Positions 30,327 to 37,199 of a stretch of 37,199 nt of DNA are shown in pieces (position 1 is the stretch's first letter; every line of letters starts with the position of its first letter). The notes under the pieces were generated by a model. That model worked only from the letters and a program-made list of their open reading frames with translations. It was not told where the DNA came from and did no database searches. The stretch lies in contig JBDHUL010000003.1 of NCBI GenBank assembly GCA_039812985.1, positions 1-37,199 of the forward strand, given 5' to 3'. A program made the translations under genes and the position numbers. This DNA comes from JAPUDS01 sp039812985 (GTDB lineage Bacteria; Patescibacteriota; Saccharimonadia; Saccharimonadales; Saccharimonadaceae).

Positions 30327-31982
30327 ATGTCTGAACGCTTCGCCCCACCGCCGCCCCCAACGCCCGATTCAGGACCTTCTCGATATGAGGAACTCGGTGC
30401 CAAATTGGGCGATCACTTCGAAAAATCTCGAAATACACCAGGTAAAAGTATACTCGGCACGCGAACGGGCACGCTAACTGAACAGATGCGTGCGACAGGA
30501 GTTTTCAAGGGCGAAAAAGTAGGGCCGCTAAGCGACGCTGAGCTCAATGATATCGTCGGGGCCCGCGCTTCATGGGAAATGCCGGATGACAATGGGGGCT
30601 CTGGTCGCGGCGGTGAAGGTAGCCCAGACACTGGTGGTGCTGGTGGGCGTCGACTACTTGTCGAGGTACCCGATGCTAATGACCCCAACGGGGTAAGGGC
30701 TCTCACTAACGAGGAATGGGACCAGAAAAAAGCAAACGCAGGTGCCACTGGTCGCCCAAGCTTGGCCGAGCAAGGACAGCAATATAAACAAGAGCAGGCA
30801 GACTTTGAGACGTGGCAGCAGGAGTTGGACAAGGGGTTGGTTGACTCGCTTGATCCGAACGTGCGAGCGGTCGGCGAAGCGTTACATGGTGCTGATGTTA
30901 GTACGCTTGCCAGTATCATACGCGGTCATGGCGGAGAAGGAGAAGCACCTGATACCGACAATCATCAAAATGCCGCGCCGTCCTTTGTTCATGCCGGTAC
31001 AGGCGAAAAAATGTCGCTTGCTGACGTGAAAGCGAGTCTTGCCGGTGCTGCTGAAAAAGGGAGTGAAGCGGGTACTAGTCCAGACGGTGTTGCGCTCATC
31101 GGCGAGTATGCTGCCACAGTACTGCATGCGCTGCCACATATCGACACCGGTTACGATGCAAACGGAGAAACGTATGTAGTCGAAGAAGGGAAGCTTGACA
31201 AGAGGACTGGCTACGAGATCGTTTATAACAGTGATGGTGGGGTTGAAGAGCTGCAGATATCTGTTCAGGACGAACCAAACTCCGAACCGGGAGCAGATCG
31301 CCGCCCTGAAACACATTCTGTTGGAGTCGTCGAGCCCGGCCCGAATCATGGTGCGGATGTTTTGATTGACGGCGTATCGGTCGGTGGCAATCCAGAGCAT
31401 CTTGCGGTTGCGCAGAGCGTCATTGAACATGTCGCTATGGAGGCAGAGCAGGAGGTTAAAGCGCAGGCGGCAGTAGGCCAAGGGGCTCAGCCTGAAGCTA
31501 CACCGGATAGTGGCAGTGGCAATGGCAACACGGGCAAAGAGGCGGCTTCACCAGCCGAACCCTCACCCGTTGAAGCGCCCGGCTCCCAAGCCTCGACGAC
31601 TGAGGGCGCTGCACCAGAAAGTAGCCGCATCGCTACGACTGAGCGTCAAAGACCGGTCGACGAGGCTCCGGCCGGGTATGCCGGGAACTTTATACGGGCA
31701 TACATGCAGACTGAGGGAGCACGGAAGATTATTGTGGATTCCTTAAAGGGGCGCGGCGTCGACGGTAACGCTTTGATGAAACGCCTCGAGGGTTCGCCGG
31801 TGCCGCAGGGTCTTGCTCAGCGGTTGCAAAAACTGGCGCAGGAGGCTCGTCCTAACTCGTCAATATGGGGAGAAAAAACCGGGCCATCGGCACTTGGCAA
31901 AGCGCACCAAGTATATGCCAAAGAGCTTGCGAGTTGCATCGATGCTATACTCGTTGCGTATCCAGAAGCGCCGACTCAATAA
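30327..31982 (+). CDS. Large acidic, mostly disordered protein, unknown
   Basis: 551 residues, no signal peptide, membrane helix or cysteine-rich motif. The N-terminus is Pro-rich (MSERFAPPPPPTPDSG), followed by Gly/Glu/Asp-rich disorder and two possibly folded islands: about 270-330 (VALIGEYAATVLHALPHIDT, GKLDKRTGYEIVYNSDGG) and the C-terminal 100 residues (YAGNFIRAYMQTEGARKIIV onward), which look helical. One cysteine, near the C-terminus. Composition is like that of other lineage-specific cytoplasmic proteins in this window. Stands alone between an ABC exporter and pnp. No function can be given. Confidence 0.78.
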   Translation: MSERFAPPPPPTPDSGPSRYEELGAKLGDHFEKSRNTPGKSILGTRTGTLTEQMRATGVFKGEKVGPLSDAELNDIVGARASWEMPDDNGGSGRGGEGSPDTGGAGGRRLLVEVPDANDPNGVRALTNEEWDQKKANAGATGRPSLAEQGQQYKQEQADFETWQQELDKGLVDSLDPNVRAVGEALHGADVSTLASIIRGHGGEGEAPDTDNHQNAAPSFVHAGTGEKMSLADVKASLAGAAEKGSEAGTSPDGVALIGEYAATVLHALPHIDTGYDANGETYVVEEGKLDKRTGYEIVYNSDGGVEELQISVQDEPNSEPGADRRPETHSVGVVEPGPNHGADVLIDGVSVGGNPEHLAVAQSVIEHVAMEAEQEVKAQAAVGQGAQPEATPDSGSGNGNTGKEAASPAEPSPVEAPGSQASTTEGAAPESSRIATTERQRPVDEAPAGYAGNFIRAYMQTEGARKIIVDSLKGRGVDGNALMKRLEGSPVPQGLAQRLQKLAQEARPNSSIWGEKTGPSALGKAHQVYAKELASCIDAILVAYPEAPTQ

Positions 31983-31989
31983 TCTCATT

Positions 31990-32015
31990 GCGCCGGGCAA
32001 CCTCGCTTTTTCATG
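31990..32015 (+). terminator. Weak possible terminator
   Basis: An imperfect GC-rich hairpin (GCG...CGC with GG/CC inside) followed by TTTTT, just after the preceding stop and before the pnp promoter. Confidence 0.3.
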
Positions 32016-32031
32016 AACGCCCCGACCATGC

Positions 32032-32037
32032 TATACT
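32032..32037 (+). promoter_or_regulatory. Extended -10 box of pnp
   Basis: TGC TATACT; predicted start near 32044, giving a leader of about 98 nt before ATG 32142, much longer than most genes here. Confidence 0.6.
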
Positions 32038-32079
32038 ACAGGGGTTAACAATTATTTGTAGAGCGTGATAGATGTAGTT

Positions 32080-32094
32080 ACTGGAAGTTCCAGT
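32080..32094 (+). other. Hairpin in the pnp leader
   Basis: ACTGG and CCAGT around AAGTT. The pnp leader of E. coli also carries a hairpin used in autoregulation by RNase III and PNPase; a similar role is possible but not shown. Confidence 0.45.
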
Positions 32095-32141
32095 GTCCGC
32101 ACCTGTTACACTCTATGAGACAAAAGAAGGAGCTCGTTTTT

Positions 32142-34265
32142 ATGAGTATTATTAACCCCAATGGCAAGGATATTTTTAGTGTTGAAACTGAACTGTGCGG
32201 CCGGCCGCTTAAGCTCGAGGTTAACCGAGTTGGGTTCCGGGCGAGCGGCTCTGTTCTCGTCACGTACGGCGACACTGTGGTACTTGGTAGTGTCAGTGTT
32301 GGCACGCGGCCAGTGGTGCTCGACTATTTTCCGCTGAGTATTGACTATGAAGAAAAGTTTTATGCAGCGGGCAAAATAAGCGGTAGTCGGTTTATCAAAC
32401 GCGAAGGCCGTCCCAGCGACGATGCTGTGCTTATCAGTCGCCTTATCGACCGACCGATTCGTCCACTGTTTCCGAAGGGCTACCGCCAAGAAGTGCAGGT
32501 GATTAGCACGGTGCTCAGCATGGATCCGACATTTCGCCCCGACATGGTGGCAATGATTGCCGCCAGCGCTGCACTGATGCTTACCGGCACACCGTTTGAT
32601 GGTCCGATTGCCGGACTGCGCGTCGGTCGGGTAAATGGCGAGTTTAAAGCGTTCCTCAGCTCAGAACAGCGCGAACAGAGCGACCTTGATCTTGTGGTGG
32701 CCGGTACCAAAGACGGTATCACGATGGTAGAAGCCGGCGCTGAAGAAGTGCCAGAAGAAGTCATTGTCGATGCAATGGCCTGGGCATACGAAGCATTTCA
32801 GCCGGCGATTGCGCTGCAAAACGAGTTAAAGGCAAAGGTTGCGCCTGCTGAGCGCGAGTATACTCTCGTGCTGCCAAACGAGGATATCCAAAAAGAGGCC
32901 GACGTGTGGGTTGAGGGCAAGTTTGGCGAAGCAATCCGCAGAGCCTATCCGGAACGTAATGAAATGATTAACGAAATTCGTCTGGCATTTCATGTTGAAA
33001 TGGCTGAGAAGCAGGGCGGCGAAGAAGCGTACAAACCCCTCCGCGATGAATATGACGAAGCCTTCACGAAAGCCCTTCATGCCGATGTTCGCAAAGGGAT
33101 TGTCAAAGACAACGTTCGCCCCGATGGTCGCAAACTCGACGAAATTCGTGAACTCAGTAGTGAAGTTGGTTTTTTGCCACGCGCACATGGTTCATCGCTC
33201 TTTACCCGCGGCGTGACGCAGGGTATGAATATTGTCACGCTCGCCCCCTTGAGCTATGCGCAGATGGTTGACACGATGGAGCGCACTGACGACGAACGCC
33301 GGTATATGCATCACTACAACGCGCCGCCATATACGGTTGGTGAAACCGGTCGCCTAGGGTCGCCAGGGCGCCGCGAGATTGGCCACGGCTACCTCGCAGA
33401 GCGTGCCTTGACTGCGGTACTACCGACTGAGGAAGAATTCCCCTACGCTATCCGTAGCGTGACGGAAATCATGAGCCAAAACGGCTCAACCAGCATGGCT
33501 GCAACATGTAGCTCATGTCTTGCACTTATGGACGCAGGCGTACCCCTCAAGCGCCCGGTGAGCGGTATTGCAATGGGCCTCATGATGGATGGTAACACGC
33601 CGTATGTTCTCAGTGATATCGCCGATGCGGAAGATTTCGCCGGGGACATGGACTTTAAAGTTACCGGTACCGACAAGGGCGTGACGGCCATGCAGATGGA
33701 CATGAAGGTTCACAGTTTGCCGGTTGAGGTACTGCGTCAAGCAGTTGAGCAAAGTAAGCCAGGCCGTCTGCATATCCTTGAGCATATGGTTGAAACGCTT
33801 GCTACCCCTCGTGATCATCTGAGTCCGTATGCGCCGCGCATTGAAAAACTCATGGTCAACCCTGAGAAGATTGGCGCGATTATTGGCAAGGGCGGTGAAA
33901 CTATTAACAAGATTACCAAAGAAACCGGAGCCGAAATTGACATAAAAGACGATGGCTTAGTGACTATTTCAGCGGTCGATACATCGTCCATCGAGCGAGC
34001 ACTGGCGTGGGTGAAATCGCTGGTTGAAGAGCCAGAGGTCGGTAAAATATATGAAGGAACCGTGGTGAGCATCAAAGACTTTGGCGCGTTCATCAACATC
34101 ATGCCGGGCATCGATGGCATGTGCCATATCTCGGCCATGAGCGATGGGCGTGTTGAAAAAGTCACTGATGTACTTAAAGAGGGTCAAACTGTGCGCGTCA
34201 AACTTATGGCTATAGATGACCGTGGACGTCTCAGCCTTAGCATGCGTCCAGCTGACCTTCAGTAG
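32142..34265 (+). CDS. pnp: Polyribonucleotide nucleotidyltransferase (PNPase)
   Basis: Phosphorolytic 3'-5' exoribonuclease. 707 residues from ATG 32142, which has AAGGAG nine bases upstream; ATG 32115 in frame would add nine residues with no family match. Two RNase PH-like domains (the first with SRFIKREGRPSDDAVLISRL and DRPIRPLFPKG; the second with RPDGRKLDEIRELSSEV, RGVTQGMNIVTLAPL, GSPGRREIGHGYLAERAL and GSTSMAATCSSCLALMDAGV), then a KH domain (KIGAIIGKGGETINKITKET) and an S1 domain (GTVVSIKDFGAFINIMPGID). Complete and of normal length. RNase J is encoded 2 kb downstream, so two main RNA-decay enzymes are clustered. Confidence 0.98.
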   Translation: MSIINPNGKDIFSVETELCGRPLKLEVNRVGFRASGSVLVTYGDTVVLGSVSVGTRPVVLDYFPLSIDYEEKFYAAGKISGSRFIKREGRPSDDAVLISRLIDRPIRPLFPKGYRQEVQVISTVLSMDPTFRPDMVAMIAASAALMLTGTPFDGPIAGLRVGRVNGEFKAFLSSEQREQSDLDLVVAGTKDGITMVEAGAEEVPEEVIVDAMAWAYEAFQPAIALQNELKAKVAPAEREYTLVLPNEDIQKEADVWVEGKFGEAIRRAYPERNEMINEIRLAFHVEMAEKQGGEEAYKPLRDEYDEAFTKALHADVRKGIVKDNVRPDGRKLDEIRELSSEVGFLPRAHGSSLFTRGVTQGMNIVTLAPLSYAQMVDTMERTDDERRYMHHYNAPPYTVGETGRLGSPGRREIGHGYLAERALTAVLPTEEEFPYAIRSVTEIMSQNGSTSMAATCSSCLALMDAGVPLKRPVSGIAMGLMMDGNTPYVLSDIADAEDFAGDMDFKVTGTDKGVTAMQMDMKVHSLPVEVLRQAVEQSKPGRLHILEHMVETLATPRDHLSPYAPRIEKLMVNPEKIGAIIGKGGETINKITKETGAEIDIKDDGLVTISAVDTSSIERALAWVKSLVEEPEVGKIYEGTVVSIKDFGAFINIMPGIDGMCHISAMSDGRVEKVTDVLKEGQTVRVKLMAIDDRGRLSLSMRPADLQ

Positions 34266-34339
34266 GGATTTTTGCAGAGCTGAAGAGACCTATTTCTTTG
34301 GTACATAGACGTGCATTTTGCCTTGCGTCCTGGGGGTGG

Positions 34340-34345
34340 TACAAT
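34340..34345 (+). promoter_or_regulatory. Extended -10 box
   Basis: TACAAT preceded by TGG. The leader of about 22 nt includes AGAGGA before ATG 34374. Confidence 0.5.
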
Positions 34346-34373
34346 AAAGCTAACGTTTAAAAAGAGGATATAT

Positions 34374-35414
34374 ATGGGACCAGAACAACAGCCGTCGGCA
34401 CCCGTGCCACCAACACCAACCCCACAACCACTACCGTCTGTACCGCCAGTTGAGCAGGCAATGCCGCCCGCGTCGCCAGCAATAGCCAGCACACCGGTTC
34501 AGCCAATTGCAACGCCGCCGCCCGTAGCGGTTACTCCAGTTACAGCACCAGTTACCCAGGTGCCAACTGCAATACCGGCTACGCCAGTCCCCCCTATGGC
34601 GCCGATTGCGCCAGTTCCATCTGTCGGCATGCCCGGCGGAGTTGCTCCAGTGAAGGGGGCAAATAAGGGGCTACTATGGTCGATCATCGGAGGTGCTGGA
34701 TTGCTTCTTGTGATTGCGATTGTGCTTATGGTCGTATTTTTCGGACCACCGTCGAAGGCTGATTATCAGAAGGCGTATGACAAGGCCCTGAGTATGAAAG
34801 AAGACCGCAATAACACGAGTTTCAGCGCTGAAGATTACAACAAACTGACAACCAGAGCGGCTGTTGATGAATTTTACAACAAGAACAGGGATCGTAGTGA
34901 CAAAAACAACAATGAACTGCGGGGTATGCGTGCCATGTCAGACAGCAAGGTACGTGAAGCTTTCGAGGCGTATCAGGAAAAATACAACTCAGTCATGGAG
35001 AAGGTAAGACCGCTCCTTTACTCTACGATGTATTTGCGGCAGATAACTGCGGATTGCACACTGTCTTCGTCAAGTGGCTTGATAGGTAGTGCGACAAATA
35101 AACAGGCGGCCCTCAACCAATTCGACAACGATAACAAAACATGTATCGCCACTCTCAAGAAAGCGAGCGAAGATGGTGACAGAGACATCACGATTTATGC
35201 AAACTCAATGCTCGACTTCCTCGACAAGTTTCGCACGTATATTGGCGATATGGCAGATGCGCTCGGTCGGGGTGACTACAGTTATTCACGGCTAGAAGCG
35301 CCTAATGCAGATAGCATCAAGATTCCGACAAATATTTCCGCCACGGCACTGAGCGAGCTCAGCTATAGCGACGAGTTCGATAAGTTTCTCGATGTGCTAA
35401 AAAGCCACTTATAG
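34374..35414 (+). CDS. Single-pass membrane protein with Pro-rich N-terminus, unknown
   Basis: 346 residues. The first 95 are almost entirely Pro, Val, Ala, Thr and Gln (PEQQPSAPVPPTPTPQP onward), a disordered cytoplasmic arm, followed by one membrane helix (about 99-123, LLWSIIGGAGLLLVIAIVLM) and a 220-residue, mainly helical outside domain (YQKAYDKALSMKEDRNNTSF) with two or three cysteines. This arm-helix-helical domain plan recurs in Saccharibacteria-like genomes. Ends 4 nt before the UDG gene and probably shares its transcript. Not recognised by family. Confidence 0.78.
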   Translation: MGPEQQPSAPVPPTPTPQPLPSVPPVEQAMPPASPAIASTPVQPIATPPPVAVTPVTAPVTQVPTAIPATPVPPMAPIAPVPSVGMPGGVAPVKGANKGLLWSIIGGAGLLLVIAIVLMVVFFGPPSKADYQKAYDKALSMKEDRNNTSFSAEDYNKLTTRAAVDEFYNKNRDRSDKNNNELRGMRAMSDSKVREAFEAYQEKYNSVMEKVRPLLYSTMYLRQITADCTLSSSSGLIGSATNKQAALNQFDNDNKTCIATLKKASEDGDRDITIYANSMLDFLDKFRTYIGDMADALGRGDYSYSRLEAPNADSIKIPTNISATALSELSYSDEFDKFLDVLKSHL

Positions 35415-35418
35415 AAAT

Positions 35419-36006
35419 ATGACGGCAAGGGACAGACAACGGCGTCTTGACGAGTTGGCGGACGAGATCCGTAAAAAAAAGATCTGCCCGAACCTTATTG
35501 AAACCGCAAAACAGCTCGTAATGGGTGACGGGGCGGCAAACGCTGACATTGTCTTTGTTGGGGAGGCGCCGGGACAGAAAGAGGATGAACAAGGGGTGCC
35601 ATTTGTTGGCGCAGCGGGGAAGTTCTTACATGAGATGCTGGCCTCGGCTGGCCTAGAACGTCACGATGTCTATATAACGAACATCGTCAAATACCGTCCG
35701 CCGAACAACCGCGACCCGCTGCCCGATGAAAAACGTGAATTTTGGCCTTATCTTATGCGACAGCTGGATATTATTCGACCAAAAGTGGTGATCACCCTTG
35801 GCCGGCATAGCGGCGCAGCGTTTATCCCAGACCTTGTTATTTCGCGCGACCACGGACATGCCAGGACTGTACGCTACCAGGGATCTGAGTTTTTGGTCAT
35901 ACCGCTCTATCACCCGGCGGCCGCACTCTATAACGGCAGTATGCGCAGTGTTCTTATTGGCGATTTTCTCGCCGCCAAAGCGCTGGCGGATAAGATTATT
36001 GGCTAA
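35419..36006 (+). CDS. Family-4-like uracil-DNA glycosylase lacking most Fe-S ligands
   Basis: 195 residues; expected to excise uracil from DNA. Motif 1 is VFVGEAPGQKEDEQGVPFVG (GEAPG at 48-52), and motif 2 is the HPAA at 165-168. NIVKYRPPNNRDPLPDE and VVITLGRHS are also family-4 landmarks. Family-4 enzymes normally bind a 4Fe-4S cluster through four cysteines; from memory of the family, the equivalents here are K20, C23, Y92 (in VKYRPP) and F108 (in REFWPYL), so only one remains. Catalysis does not use the cluster directly, so activity may persist. Starts 4 nt after the upstream stop, with no promoter of its own. Confidence 0.88.
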   Translation: MTARDRQRRLDELADEIRKKKICPNLIETAKQLVMGDGAANADIVFVGEAPGQKEDEQGVPFVGAAGKFLHEMLASAGLERHDVYITNIVKYRPPNNRDPLPDEKREFWPYLMRQLDIIRPKVVITLGRHSGAAFIPDLVISRDHGHARTVRYQGSEFLVIPLYHPAAALYNGSMRSVLIGDFLAAKALADKIIG

Positions 36007-36030
36007 ACAGCTTGCGCGCACGTGGCCTAG

Positions 36031-36059
36031 TTTACTTTTTGTTTTGGTTGTGCTATAAT
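36031..36059 (+). promoter_or_regulatory. Promoter of the RNase J gene
   Basis: TTTACT (36031-36036), 17-nt spacer, TATAAT (36054-36059) with upstream TGC. Predicted leader of about 97 nt. Confidence 0.72.
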
Positions 36060-36069
36060 GAACGCACTC

Positions 36070-36106
36070 TGAGAGAGGGAAGTAGCTGTCACGACCATAC
36101 CTCTCA
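36070..36106 (+). other. Possible hairpin in the RNase J leader
   Basis: TGAGAG pairs with CTCTCA (or GAGAGG with CCTCTC in another register) around a loop of about 22-25 nt, in an otherwise A-rich leader. Confidence 0.35.
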
Positions 36107-36162
36107 CCCCTGATTTTGAACTATATTTACGACACAACAAAAAGAAAGGAAACTATATAGTT

Positions 36163-37199
36163 ATGGGTCAACGACGACTCGCAGGGCCGCAGACAGACGA
36201 TCTGTCGAAGCGCCCGAATCAAACCAAGCAACGCTCTGACAACACTGTTCTGAGCAATACCAATACGCGCCGCGGCGAGGTGTTTCGCGCCGCTCGACGG
36301 ACGAGCGAAAACGTTACGCTTCAGGCATCGCAGCACCGCATCGATGTACCAGTGAATAAATCACGGTTTAACGGGTATGAAGGCCATCAGTTTAGCCTCC
36401 TCGACCAGAAAAAACAACGTCCGAATCCCAACCGTCCCAGCTTGAAGGTTATGCCTATCGGCGGTCTCGGCGAAATGGGTATTGGCAAAAACATGATGGC
36501 CATCGAGTATGACAATGACATTCTCGTTATCGATATGGGCTTTTTATTTCCGGGCAATGATTACCCCGGTATTAACTACATCGTGCCGGATATCACGTAC
36601 CTCATAGAGAACAAGCACAAAATCCGTGGAGTTGCCTTTACTCACGGACACCTCGATCATATCGGGGCAGCGCGACATTTGCTCGCAAAACTTGAGGCTC
36701 CAGTCTATGGCAGCCGCTTTACGCTGGCCATGGTGCAGCGCACGATGGAAGAATCAACTGACACGTACCAGCCAACCTATATCGAGATGAGTCCAGAAAA
36801 CCACGATACCGTACAAATCGGTGATAGTTTCTCTATCGAACTTGTCCGGGTGAACCATTCGATTCCTGATGCGTCTGCGGTTGTTGTTCGCACTCCTGTT
36901 GGAGTGCTTGTGGACACGGGCGACTGGCGTTTTGAAGACAATCCTATCGATGGAGTGAAATTTGACCTTGAGCGTCTCACGGAAATTGCGACAAAAGAGG
37001 GCATATTGCTGCTCATGAGCGACTCAACGAACTGTGAAGATGCTGGTTCGCATCAACACGGGGAGTTTGATATCAAAGAGAGCATCGGCGAAATTATGAC
37101 GAAGAATCCAAATCATCGAATTGTCGTCTCAACTTTTTCCAGCCAGCTGCATCGTTTGCAGATTATCATGGAAGAAGCGGCGGCACATGGGCGCAAAGT
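36163..37199 (+). CDS. rnj: Ribonuclease J, N-terminal part (3'-truncated by window edge)
   Basis: Beta-CASP metallo-beta-lactamase nuclease with endo- and 5'-3' exonuclease activity. 345 codons visible from ATG 36163 (AAAGGA at 36145-36150). The catalytic core starts near residue 94 (LKVMPIGGLGEMGIGKNMMA) and has the zinc motif THGHLDH at residues 160-166, then VNHSIPDASAVVVRTP, VDTGDWRFED, LLLMSDSTN and STFSSQLHRLQ, all RNase J landmarks. The first 93 residues are a basic, disordered extension rich in Arg, Asn, Gln and Thr that is absent from B. subtilis RNase J1 and resembles the extended N-termini of actinobacterial-type RNase J. The gene continues beyond the window. Confidence 0.94.
   Translation, partial: MGQRRLAGPQTDDLSKRPNQTKQRSDNTVLSNTNTRRGEVFRAARRTSENVTLQASQHRIDVPVNKSRFNGYEGHQFSLLDQKKQRPNPNRPSLKVMPIGGLGEMGIGKNMMAIEYDNDILVIDMGFLFPGNDYPGINYIVPDITYLIENKHKIRGVAFTHGHLDHIGAARHLLAKLEAPVYGSRFTLAMVQRTMEESTDTYQPTYIEMSPENHDTVQIGDSFSIELVRVNHSIPDASAVVVRTPVGVLVDTGDWRFEDNPIDGVKFDLERLTEIATKEGILLLMSDSTNCEDAGSHQHGEFDIKESIGEIMTKNPNHRIVVSTFSSQLHRLQIIMEEAAAHGRK

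Noticed and set aside
30882..31481. 199-codon minus-strand frame in the acidic protein gene
   Set aside because: Shadow of a frame with its own good promoter at 30250-30278.
1..37199. Alternative genetic code (UGA as Gly), as in SR1/Gracilibacteria
   Set aside because: Several genes end naturally at TGA (for example the ATGA/GTGA overlaps at 12659, 25661 and 29449), and no in-frame TGA interrupts a clear gene.
1..37199. CRISPR arrays, tRNAs, insertion sequences, prophage
   Set aside because: No spaced direct repeats, cloverleaf-like T-arm motifs, transposase or phage structural module seen by eye; the tail-fibre-like domain occurs only in the surface adhesin.

Overview
The window (about 50% GC, very tightly packed) reads as a chromosomal segment of a Patescibacteria/CPR bacterium, most likely Candidatus Saccharibacteria (TM7). 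This is an inference from gene content and from how the proteins read (RNase J, HolA, PolI, Fpg, small envelope proteins); no database search was possible. All clear genes end at ordinary stops under the standard code. No tRNA, rRNA, CRISPR array, insertion sequence or phage module was recognised.

Layout. 1-2500: 3' part of polA, a small apparently frameshifted gene, and a HAD hydrolase. 2520-6500: a surface-glycan module (GT-C transferase, OpgC-like acyltransferase on the minus strand, polyprenyl-phosphate GT2, GtrA flippase). 6551-8740: valine-pyruvate aminotransferase avtA and a putative PD-(D/E)XK nuclease. 8864-16530: a six-gene cell-surface locus. It holds two secreted beta-sandwich proteins with similar C-termini, two DUF916/WxLIP-like membrane-anchored proteins, one more membrane-anchored secreted protein, and a 969-residue adhesin-like protein with nine 17-residue YadA-type repeats. 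16553-19906: small envelope proteins, mutM, a small charged protein, holA, and rpsT (minus). 20077-25046: a degenerate NrnA/DHH-family protein with a long disordered tail, truB, a large tail-anchored coiled-coil protein (minus), a small Cys-containing protein and rpsO. 25149-30243: an ECF sigma factor with a coupled membrane protein (putative anti-sigma), a stand-alone PAS protein, a Nudix hydrolase, a GNAT acetyltransferase and an ABC exporter pair. 30327-37199: a large acidic disordered protein, pnp, a Pro-rich membrane protein, a family-4-like uracil-DNA glycosylase and the 5' part of an RNase J gene.

How the genes work together. The DHH-truB-rpsO-pnp order is a stretched version of the common nusA-infB-rbfA-nrnA-truB-rpsO-pnp neighbourhood, here interrupted by lineage genes and followed by rnj, so RNA-decay functions (PNPase, RNase J) lie close together. 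PolI, HolA, Fpg and UDG form a replication and base-excision-repair theme. The glycan module and the secreted-protein locus together would dress the cell surface of what is probably a host-attached cell.

Most striking observations: (1) about fifteen genes have a -10 box (TATACT/TATAAT, often extended TGnTATACT) only 6-12 nt before the start codon, implying leaderless or nearly leaderless mRNAs, while other genes carry good Shine-Dalgarno sites; (2) the WxL-like surface locus; (3) an NrnA-like protein whose DHH motif reads TGG; (4) a family-4-type UDG that keeps only one of the four Fe-S cysteines; (5) a perfect inverted repeat overlapping the truB -10 box.
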